Source of the DNA: Nitrospirota bacterium
GTDB taxonomy: Bacteria > Nitrospirota_A > Leptospirillia > Leptospirillales > Leptospirillaceae
Length of the DNA: 15,790 nucleotides
Direction: 5' to 3'
Assembly (NCBI GenBank): GCA_021844645.1
Contig: JAKBTA010000029.1
Location: forward strand, 1 to 15,790
In this document: piece after piece, positions 1-6,878 of the stretch
Position numbering within the stretch: the first letter of the stretch is position 1
How the letters are laid out: the number at the start of each line of letters is the position of its first letter
The notes under the pieces: model-generated
What the model saw: the letters and a program-made list of their open reading frames with translations, nothing else
Database searches by the model: none
Told to the model about the DNA's origin: nothing
Made by a program: the position numbers and the translations under genes

Positions 1-195
1 CTCTTGCTCTTCATTGAAAACTATTCTCTGGGGATCGATTACTTTACAGATTACCCACAAAAGATCAGCGAGGTCACACCTGATTCCGTCAAGAGTGCCG
101 CGCAAACACTTATTCACACTTCCAGCCTGACCACAGTTATAGCAGGACCTCTTTCCAAAATGAGTGGGGTGACCGGACAGGAGATCAAACCCTGA
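1..195 (+). CDS. C-terminal end of an M16-family (insulinase-like) zinc peptidase, 5' truncated by the window
   Basis: Only the last 64 codons are present, open from base 1 in frame 1 to the TGA at 193-195; the start lies outside the window. The residues match the usual tail of M16 peptidases or their inactive partner subunits: a Tyr-Phe...Tyr-Pro segment, then an Ile-x-x-Val-Thr-x-x-x-Val motif and Ala-Ala before a helix, and a final beta strand reading LTTVIAGPL, the position where family members carry a 'vvvvGp' strand. The zinc-binding HxxEH motif would be far upstream and cannot be checked, so catalytic versus non-catalytic subunit cannot be decided. It probably acts in the periplasm or envelope, as most bacterial M16 proteins do (inference). 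The stop codon lies inside a tandem 8-bp duplication (191-206). Confidence 0.72.
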   Translation, partial: LLLFIENYSLGIDYFTDYPQKISEVTPDSVKSAAQTLIHTSSLTTVIAGPLSKMSGVTGQEIKP

Positions 196-206
196 AGGCC
201 TGAAGG
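191..206. repeat. Tandem 8-bp duplication spanning the M16 stop codon
   Basis: CCTGAAGG occurs twice head to tail (191-198, 199-206). The first copy contains the TGA stop of the upstream gene. It looks like a small slippage duplication; no function is claimed. Confidence 0.5.
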
Positions 207-214
207 CAAACAAG

Positions 215-243
215 TTGAATTTTTATTCGGTACCCGCTAGGAT
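215..243 (+). promoter_or_regulatory. sigma70-type promoter for the 29-aa bS22-like gene
   Basis: TTGAAT (215-220) is separated by exactly 17 bp from TAGGAT (238-243), with A/T-rich sequence after the -35 box. Transcription would start near 250, giving a leader of about 110 nt before the ATG at 363. A second possible -10 (TATAAC, 243-248) has poor spacing. Confidence 0.55.
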
Positions 244-283
244 ATAACTTTCTGTTTTAGAACCGGTAACTGCCGGAGCGTCA

Positions 284-331
284 GGCCATGGATTCATGGC
301 CGCCCGTTGATTTTCAAACAAAGACAGCGGG
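284..331 (+). promoter_or_regulatory. Two consecutive stem-loops in the leader of the bS22-like gene
   Basis: The first hairpin is perfect: GGCCATG (284-290), loop GATT, CATGGCC (295-301). The second pairs CCCGTTG (303-309) with CAGCGGG (325-331), including one G-T wobble and a 15-nt loop. No T-run follows the first stem, so it is not a standard terminator. The position between the predicted start site and the ribosome-binding site suggests a structured 5' UTR, possibly for control of translation or attenuation (inference). Confidence 0.45.
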
Positions 332-362
332 TTTCACCAGTCTACAGGAAAGAGGACAAACG

Positions 363-452
363 ATGTCCAGTGTCATCAAAAAGCGCCGGAAGAAAATCCG
401 GAAGCACAAGTACAAGAAGCTCCGCAGGGCATCTCGTCACAAGAAGAAGTAA
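363..452 (+). CDS. 29-aa bS22 / mS38-like small ribosome-associated protein (AURKAIP1/COX24 domain)
   Basis: ATG at 363 to TAA at 450-452 encodes 29 residues, of which 11 are Lys and 6 Arg. The order MSSVIKKRRKKIRKHK, then YKKLRRASRHKKK, matches the 'SVIKKRRKrm.kkKhrKLlrrtR' pattern I recall for the short actinobacterial protein bS22 found in mycobacterial 30S subunits, which is related to the C-terminal domain of mitochondrial mS38 (AURKAIP1, yeast COX24). A ribosome-binding sequence AGGAAAGAGGA (346-356) precedes the start at normal spacing. It has its own predicted promoter, structured leader and terminator, so it seems monocistronic. Such proteins bind rRNA near the decoding region in known structures; that this one does so is inference from sequence similarity. 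The extreme charge makes any non-nucleic-acid role unlikely. Confidence 0.82.
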   Translation: MSSVIKKRRKKIRKHKYKKLRRASRHKKK

Positions 453-464
453 CCCAATGGGCGG

Positions 465-503
465 CCTGCCGGGAAAGATCCTGGCGGGTCGTTCTGATTT
501 TAT
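465..503 (+). terminator. Intrinsic terminator after the bS22-like gene
   Basis: A 10-bp stem pairs 465-474 with 479-488 (two G-T wobbles) around an AAGA loop. It is followed by T-rich sequence TCGTTCTGATTTTAT. The T-run is interrupted, so efficiency is uncertain. Confidence 0.55.
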
Positions 504-542
504 AGGATGTACATGGTATTTTGATAATCATGGAGGCGGGCG

Positions 543-986
543 TTGATTTCTGAAAGAAAAGTGGCGATAGGATCCATTGTCCTTCTCTTTTTCACATCTG
601 TTTCCATTCTGACCTACCAAAGCATGCGGATTGCCGACCTCCAAAGCAAAATCGACAATCTGACAATCAACAAGACCGCCAAGTCCCAGAAGCAGCTTTC
701 CACCAATCTTGTCGCATCTGAGGGAGAAGATACGGGAACATACCAGCTTGATCTTATCACGGCTGTCCTAGCTGTTCCTGACTGGTCAGACAAAATCCCC
801 CAGGATATCGCACGGGGGATGCACTGGAAAGTCCTGAACAGGGCTCGCGTTCATATGATACAGGGGAATCTTGTCGTGATTGAAGTGCAGAATTCCAAAA
901 ACGAGGTTTTGCCACTGCTCTTTCAGATCCCTGATCCCAAAGAACAGGCAACATGGCGGTATCTATACGCGATGGCCCCCGGCTAA
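543..986 (+). CDS. Small membrane-anchored protein of unknown function (147 aa)
   Basis: I do not recognise this protein. It starts with TTG at 543, supported by GGAGG at 532-536 with six bases before the start. Residues about 7-25 form one hydrophobic membrane segment (after Arg-Lys, so probably N-in), followed by a short heptad-like stretch RIADLQSKIDNLTI (29-42) and then a compact domain of about 90 residues with alternating beta-type stretches (HMIQGNLVVIEVQN, LPLLFQIPD). There are no cysteines and no catalytic motif I can see. The C-terminal part would be outside the cytoplasm (inference). Its TAA at 984-986 overlaps the stop codon of the convergent EAL gene. No obvious promoter is seen between the terminator before it and the start. 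Confidence 0.7.
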   Translation: MISERKVAIGSIVLLFFTSVSILTYQSMRIADLQSKIDNLTINKTAKSQKQLSTNLVASEGEDTGTYQLDLITAVLAVPDWSDKIPQDIARGMHWKVLNRARVHMIQGNLVVIEVQNSKNEVLPLLFQIPDPKEQATWRYLYAMAPG

Positions 987-3730
987 CAGTCCAGGGAAAG
1001 GCTCGGGTCAATCCGTTCACTTCCTGCAGGAGCAAAACCGGCCGACATAAGGCCTAAAAGCTCCTTATAGGGAACAGGGGGGCTATAGAAATATCCCTGA
1101 AAGACATTTGCGCCCCTTTTGAAAAGATAGTCCCTCTGCTCAAGGGTTTCAACACCTTCTATCACAACGTTGATCCGCATTGTCAATCCGATGGAAAGCA
1201 TGGTCCGGATCAGCTCAAGCTCTTTTCCTCCCGACATCATCTGGTCGACAAAGCTTTTGTCCACCTTGATCTCATCCGGTGAAAAGCGGGTCAGATTCCC
1301 CAGTGAGGAAAATCCTGTTCCAAAATCATCCAGGGATAATTTTACGCCCATCTCCTTGACCTTTTGAACGTTCATCTCTATCTCGGCAATTTCTTTTGCA
1401 AAGATCGACTCCGTTACCTCAAGAACCAATAGGGAAGGGTCCAGCCCTGATATCAAAAGAGCCCTGCGAACGTATTCGTAAAAATCCGGCTCAACCAGCT
1501 GACGAACGGAAACATTGACCGAAACGCTGACCCTGCTCCATCGTTCACACAGGATTTTTGCATCTCGGGTCGCTCTTTTCAGGACCCACTCCCCCAGACT
1601 GACAATCAATCCCTGCTCTTCTGCCATCTTGATAAACTGATGGGGACGGAGCATTCCCTTTTGTGGATGATCCCATCGGATGAGAGCTTCAACTCCGACG
1701 ATTTCACCTGTTTTGGCATTGACTTTCGGCTGGTAATGAAGCTCCAGGGAATCTTCCCTGATCGCATCCTGAAGATCTGCACGAAGCTCAATTTCCTCTT
1801 GTGAGTTCGGATTCATCAGGGGAGAATAAAAACGAAAGTCATTTCTCCCCCTGTCCTTCACCGAATTGAGTGCGATATCCGCGTTTCGGATCAGAAGGTC
1901 CTCTGTTTGACCATCATCGGGAAAAACGGAGATACCGATGGAAACGGTCATGGACACCTTATGCTCACCCAATAAGAAAGGCTTTCTCATCTGCATCAAG
2001 ATCTGCCTGGCTTTTTCAGCCATTCTCTCCGCATCCAGAAAATCTGAGATCAGAACCAGAAACTCATCTCCACCCAGACGTGCCAGAGAGTCTCCCGAAG
2101 GGATCGTCTCTGAAAGTCTGGCCGCAAATTGCTGAAGAAATTCATTTCCCAGTCCATGGCCATAGGTGTCATTGATCTTTTTGAAATGATCGATTCCCAC
2201 GGCAAACACACACAATCCCTTCCCTGTTTCAGGATATAGAGCAATAAAAGAAATCAGCCGTTCCCGAAAAAGCCTGTCGTTTGGAAGACCTGTCAGCTGA
2301 TCGTGATATTTCATGTTCCACAGGGCTTCCTGAGCCTGTCTTCGTTCCGTACTTTCCTGAAAAACAAAAATCGACCCGACGATCTCCCCAAGGTGATTAT
2401 GGATGGGAGCGAGGGAATCCGTTATCGGAATCAATTCACCGGAAGAGGTCCGGATAGCAACCGGCCCCGGAATCGTGGCGATCACATCTTCCCGGAGGAT
2501 TCTTGAAAGCGGAAGCTCAATCCGCTCATTTTTCTCCTCATGAACCATAAATAGTACCTGGGAAATATCCTGACCCATCGCAGATTCCTCATTGATCCCC
2601 ATCAAAAAGGCCGCAACCCGGTTAATGAAGGTGATCCGGCCAGAAAGATCCATCGCAACAACCCCGTCCCCGATGGAATTCATGGTGATCCGAAGCCACT
2701 CTTTCTGGCTCGCCAGCTCTCCCTCACTTTTCTTGAGGGAGGTAATGTCGACAAATCGGCATTCGTACCCACACACTCCGAGAAGGTCATCGGAGATCTC
2801 TGTCATTCTGAGCGAAAACCATCTTAACTCCGAGTCCCCTCCCGTAAAAGGAAAATCAAGACTGTTGACATGGCCGTCTCTCAGCAAGGATTTCCATTGT
2901 CCTGCGATTCTGGAAAAAAGAGGGAAACTCCCCGCGAGAGGAAAGATGGATTTTCCGGACAGAGATGTCTCCAATTTTTTTGCCTGTTTTTTGGGAGAGG
3001 ATCCTTTTTCATCCGACCCAAGATAACTCGCAAGAGAAGGGTTGACATACCGGATCTTCCCCTCGGGAGACAAGATGATCACCAGATCGCTTGTCCGTTC
3101 AGATGCCCATCTCAGATAGAGCTCCTCTTCCCGCCTTCTCGAAAGGAATGAAAACAGGACACGGGCAAGGATCAGGGAAAAGGTCAAGAGCTCCAGAATT
3201 TGCCAATAATGTTTCTTTCCCAATAACGCCTTTCGCTGATGGACGAGGCGTTTGACCGTATCGGTCAACGCATAGGAAAAACGCATGGAAAAGAGATCCA
3301 CATTCATGGCTTCCCTCGGCAGGTCTCCCACTGCGGTCGGGAGCAAAAGCTCCCGGTGCAAGGCCTCCACACGGGTTTCAAGTTCTGTCAGGAGAGATTT
3401 CTCTTCGGTATCGAGAAGGGACTTTTTCGATTGGATATCGGCCAACAATGAATCGGACTGGATAAACAAGCCATCGATATAATGTTTTTGAACGCTCTGG
3501 ATCGCTCCCTGGTGGGTCAGACGGGAAAGAAGGGAAGAGTGGAGAACACGCAAGAGCCCCGTCAGATCGTTCTCGATCGGGGAAAGACGAGCAATCCGGT
3601 GGTCAATCCGGCCAAGGGAATTATCGTCATGGGACATCTCGAGAACGGGTAAAAAAACAAGAACAGCCCAAACAACAATCTCAAGAAGAAAAGTTCCTTT
3701 GGCGCCATAAACTTTTCTTACTGGGATCAT
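983..3730 (-). CDS. Membrane-bound PAS-PAS-GGDEF-EAL cyclic-di-GMP signalling protein (915 aa)
   Basis: The order is: membrane segment about 12-30, a helical extracytoplasmic sensor region about 32-172, a second membrane segment about 176-196, two PAS-like domains (about 207-332 and 343-465), GGDEF (about 478-632) and EAL (about 645-892). The EAL domain has all signature residues: EAL at 681-683, Asn739, Glu774, Asp801-Asp802 in DDFGTG, Lys822, Glu858, Gln878, so c-di-GMP hydrolysis is likely. The GGDEF domain keeps GGDEF (553-557) but has Gly512 where the first metal-binding Asp normally sits (GIDHFK instead of DxDhFK), Asn in ALNSVK where Tyr is usual, and Pro in place of Arg in the upstream RxxD inhibitory site. 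It may be a GTP-sensing regulator rather than a cyclase (inference). The start at 3730 is ATG with an in-frame TAA two codons upstream, but no strong Shine-Dalgarno sequence. It is transcribed alone. Confidence 0.93.
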   Translation of the reverse strand: MIPVRKVYGAKGTFLLEIVVWAVLVFLPVLEMSHDDNSLGRIDHRIARLSPIENDLTGLLRVLHSSLLSRLTHQGAIQSVQKHYIDGLFIQSDSLLADIQSKKSLLDTEEKSLLTELETRVEALHRELLLPTAVGDLPREAMNVDLFSMRFSYALTDTVKRLVHQRKALLGKKHYWQILELLTFSLILARVLFSFLSRRREEELYLRWASERTSDLVIILSPEGKIRYVNPSLASYLGSDEKGSSPKKQAKKLETSLSGKSIFPLAGSFPLFSRIAGQWKSLLRDGHVNSLDFPFTGGDSELRWFSLRMTEISDDLLGVCGYECRFVDITSLKKSEGELASQKEWLRITMNSIGDGVVAMDLSGRITFINRVAAFLMGINEESAMGQDISQVLFMVHEEKNERIELPLSRILREDVIATIPGPVAIRTSSGELIPITDSLAPIHNHLGEIVGSIFVFQESTERRQAQEALWNMKYHDQLTGLPNDRLFRERLISFIALYPETGKGLCVFAVGIDHFKKINDTYGHGLGNEFLQQFAARLSETIPSGDSLARLGGDEFLVLISDFLDAERMAEKARQILMQMRKPFLLGEHKVSMTVSIGISVFPDDGQTEDLLIRNADIALNSVKDRGRNDFRFYSPLMNPNSQEEIELRADLQDAIREDSLELHYQPKVNAKTGEIVGVEALIRWDHPQKGMLRPHQFIKMAEEQGLIVSLGEWVLKRATRDAKILCERWSRVSVSVNVSVRQLVEPDFYEYVRRALLISGLDPSLLVLEVTESIFAKEIAEIEMNVQKVKEMGVKLSLDDFGTGFSSLGNLTRFSPDEIKVDKSFVDQMMSGGKELELIRTMLSIGLTMRINVVIEGVETLEQRDYLFKRGANVFQGYFYSPPVPYKELLGLMSAGFAPAGSERIDPSLSLDC

Positions 3731-3790
3731 CTGTTACCACACATAACAATCAATCATATTAATCACCCTTTTCCAACCCTCAACATCATC

Positions 3791-3808
3791 CACCGATCAC
3801 ACCGATCA
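3791..3808. repeat. Tandem 9-bp direct repeat in the leader of the EAL gene
   Basis: CACCGATCA occurs twice without a gap (3791-3799, 3800-3808), about 60 bp upstream of the EAL start codon. It could be a regulator-binding site or simple slippage; the sequence alone cannot tell. Confidence 0.45.
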
Positions 3809-3836
3809 ACAGAATACCCATAGGAGATGGAAAGAT

Positions 3837-3854
3837 CTACCTTCTGAAAGGTAG
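3837..3854. promoter_or_regulatory. Perfect inverted repeat at the putative EAL-gene transcription start (operator-like)
   Basis: CTACCTT (3837-3843), CTGA, AAGGTAG (3848-3854) form a perfect 7-bp dyad. On the - strand it abuts and overlaps by two bases the candidate -10 box TATACT, so it covers the expected start site. A dimeric repressor site or a 5' stem-loop are both possible; no T-run follows, so it is not a classical terminator for ftsB. Confidence 0.45.
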
Positions 3855-3892
3855 TATAGAGCATCCTAGATCAAATCGGGCAATGGTTACAA
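3853..3892 (-). promoter_or_regulatory. Promoter region of the EAL gene (two overlapping candidates)
   Basis: On the - strand, TTGTAA (3887-3892) lies 18 bp before TAGGAT (3863-3868). A second candidate is TTGCCC (3878-3883), 19 bp before TATACT (3853-3858). The 180-bp gap between ftsB and the EAL gene is the largest within the - strand block, supporting independent transcription. The leader would be more than 110 nt. Confidence 0.4.
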
Positions 3893-3910
3893 GCGAAAGG
3901 GAAAAGCGAT

Positions 3911-4254
3911 TTAGTCTCGGGAAAGGAGGTTTTGGCTCTTGGGAAGGACAAGGATTTCTCCGGGGCGTACTCTGTGCTGCCGTTCCCTTGCAACCTTTTC
4001 CAGTGCAAATGGGTCCAGCCTCAAATCGCGGACTTCCTTTGTTTCATCCAGAACATGTTTTTCAAGAGAGCTTTTCTCGGACCTCAAGTCTCTCCTGGCA
4101 AACTGATAATGAAACAGGGCATAAAGCCCTGTTTCCGATGAAAAAAGCGCTCGAGCGGAATAGATCAGCAAAAAAGTACCGGCGATCAGAAAAAGCCAGA
4201 TAAAAAGCCTCCGGTCATTTCCCTGCTGCTCTGGACGGGCCGGCTGGGAGGACA

Positions 4255-4255
<1 letters not shown>
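3911..4255 (-). CDS. ftsB: FtsB/DivIC-family septum formation initiator (114 aa)
   Basis: A bitopic division protein of the DivIC/FtsB family: a short basic cytoplasmic tail, one membrane helix at about 16-34, a coiled-coil region at about 50-80, and the family signature DPFALEKVARERQHRVRPGE (81-100), which corresponds to the usual 'D.yaiEkiAReklgmvkpgE' block. FtsB works with FtsL and FtsQ in the periplasmic part of the divisome that activates septal peptidoglycan synthesis. Its ATG shares one base with the TGA of eno (TGATG, 4253-4257), which implies translational coupling; an eno-ftsB neighbourhood is also seen in E. coli and many other bacteria, supporting the name. The length is typical. 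Confidence 0.88.
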
Positions 4256-5578
<1,323 letters not shown>

Positions 5579-5581
5579 TAC

Positions 5582-5619
5582 TGCAGGGACCATCCCTGCA
5601 AGCCCAAAACAAAAGGGCT
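5582..5619 (-). terminator. Two adjacent stem-loops between the cytochrome gene and eno (possible weak terminator)
   Basis: Read on the - strand, AGCCC / GGGCT (5615-5619 with 5601-5605, 9-nt T-rich loop) overlaps the cytochrome stop codon. It is directly followed by the perfect 8-bp stem TGCAGGGA / TCCCTGCA (5582-5600, 3-nt loop). The sequence after the second stem (GTATTGATTC) has no real T-run, so this may be a weak or Rho-assisted terminator, or an mRNA-processing or stability element. Confidence 0.4.
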
Positions 5620-6193
5620 ATTTTAAGGTGTAGCCATTTCTCGCAAAAAACGCATGGTCTGGAGAGTCCTGATAGGAAATGGCCTTCAGGAACTTTCTGA
5701 CATTCCCCCCTGGCAACAGATCCGAGGATGGGAAGGTTCCCAGAGGAATCTCTCCACCGAAGCTTGCATCCTTGTAATGGTTATGACACAGGGCACAGGA
5801 TTTCTCTTTTGCAGGAAACCCTTCATGGGCAGCCCGGTCATAGCCGCGAGTATGACACTTCAGGCAATTTTCATTCGGCACAACTCCACCCACATAGGAG
5901 ACTGCAGGATGAGGAGTTCCCATCGCATGGACCAGCAGTTCCTTCACTCCTGTCATCTGGGCGCCAAGAGCACCGATCACACCGGGGCCAGAATGGCAGA
6001 TGATGCAATTCTGATGATGACGGCTCGCTCCCGAAGCATAATAGCCATCACCAAGAGGTTTCATTTCATGACAGGTCAGACAAAACTCCCGTTTTTCCTC
6101 AAGAAGGTGTCCCCCCAAAGACAAGCCCCCACCAAGGACCAGAAGCATCAGGCAGACAAAAGCCCACTGCAGAACCATCTCACCTTTTCCCAA
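5618..6193 (-). CDS. NapC/NirT/NrfH-type membrane-anchored tetraheme cytochrome c (191 aa)
   Basis: One N-terminal membrane helix (about 7-30) is followed by four c-type heme sites: CLTCH 38-42, CIICH 63-67, CLKCH 110-114, CALCH 133-137. The first heme region FCLTCHEMKPL and the spacing, with GPG after the second heme, are characteristic of NapC/NirT/NrfH quinol dehydrogenases, which pass electrons from the quinol pool to periplasmic partners. No reductase gene lies next to it, so the partner is unknown. The start TTG at 6193 has GGGAG six bases upstream; an ATG at 6178 (five codons in) is an alternative with a less well spaced AAGG. It is 31 bp downstream of an exported protein gene and last in the chain that begins with gatC. 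The C-terminal 50 residues after heme 4 lack heme sites. Confidence 0.88.
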   Translation of the reverse strand: MGKGEMVLQWAFVCLMLLVLGGGLSLGGHLLEEKREFCLTCHEMKPLGDGYYASGASRHHQNCIICHSGPGVIGALGAQMTGVKELLVHAMGTPHPAVSYVGGVVPNENCLKCHTRGYDRAAHEGFPAKEKSCALCHNHYKDASFGGEIPLGTFPSSDLLPGGNVRKFLKAISYQDSPDHAFFARNGYTLK

Positions 6194-6224
6194 CTCAATC
6201 TCCCTCAGGAAAACTCAATGGTTT

Positions 6225-6878
6225 TTACGAAGGGCGTTTCACCGAAAGAAGTTTTCTGGACCAATGCCACTTCCCATCGGAGGCCCATGCTCCTTCAGCA
6301 ACCCACCCAAGAGAAGGCTCATAGTAGTCATAGAGAATCTGGGGGCTTTTTCTGCGAATCAGATCATAGGTGATCACCTTTTCCACTACCCAGCAGGTCA
6401 TGGTCCCGAACGGAAGGACCACCCTCACCTTCCCCCAGACCTTGCTGTGAGAACGGTTCTGTCCATCCTGCACATCCCAGGATTCTCCCTTTTTGAAAGG
6501 AAGGCGATAGATCAGAAGAGGGGGATGAAATGTCCAGACGTGGTCACCAAACGCCGAGCTCGAAGTCAGCTGAACCACCCGGCCAGTCTTGGGATTGACA
6601 CCATAAGTGGCTACAATTTTTCTCTTGGGAAAGTTTACGTAGGAGATCTCTCTCGAGATCTCGATGACTATCCGGCCATCCTTCATTCCCAGGGGTTTTT
6701 GAATTTCCTTGATACGGACATTATTCCCAAGACCGGAATAGACTCTCGTCATGGCCCCAACGGGAAAATACCGGACCTCAGCCGCCAAAGCGCGTGTCTG
6801 AAAAAGGCAGAGGACAGCCAGCATCGGCAGACAAAGCATCTTGAAAAGGGAAAGAGTTCGACTCCCTGGTCTTGTCAT
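6225..6878 (-). CDS. Exported protein of unknown function (217 aa)
   Basis: I do not recognise the family. The N-terminus is a Sec signal peptide: basic MTRPGSRTLSLFK, a hydrophobic core at about 14-27, and an ALA-A site at 30-33, so the mature protein starts near residue 33 and is periplasmic. The mature part is about 185 residues, rich in beta strand and aromatic residues (YFPVGAMTRVYSG near the start, WTFHPPLLIYRLPFKKGESW in the middle, DYYEPSLGWVAEGAW near the end). The 'YFPV...' opening and 'F.KGESW' phrase are reminiscent of small exported beta-sandwich proteins that occur as lipoproteins elsewhere, but there is no lipobox cysteine at the cleavage site. The single cysteine of the mature protein is in TMTCWVVEK. 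The start overlaps the gatB stop by four bases (ATGA), and the tetraheme cytochrome gene follows 31 bp later, so a role linked to that cytochrome is possible (inference). Confidence 0.72.
   Translation of the reverse strand: MTRPGSRTLSLFKMLCLPMLAVLCLFQTRALAAEVRYFPVGAMTRVYSGLGNNVRIKEIQKPLGMKDGRIVIEISREISYVNFPKRKIVATYGVNPKTGRVVQLTSSSAFGDHVWTFHPPLLIYRLPFKKGESWDVQDGQNRSHSKVWGKVRVVLPFGTMTCWVVEKVITYDLIRRKSPQILYDYYEPSLGWVAEGAWASDGKWHWSRKLLSVKRPS

Noticed and set aside
307..546. A 79-codon + strand frame overlapping the 29-aa gene
   Set aside because: It starts with TTG without a ribosome-binding site, spans the terminator, and reads the bS22-like gene out of frame.
5654..6373. A 239-codon + strand frame opposite the cytochrome and exported protein genes
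   Set aside because: The - strand frame carries four heme motifs and a signal peptide; the + frame has none.
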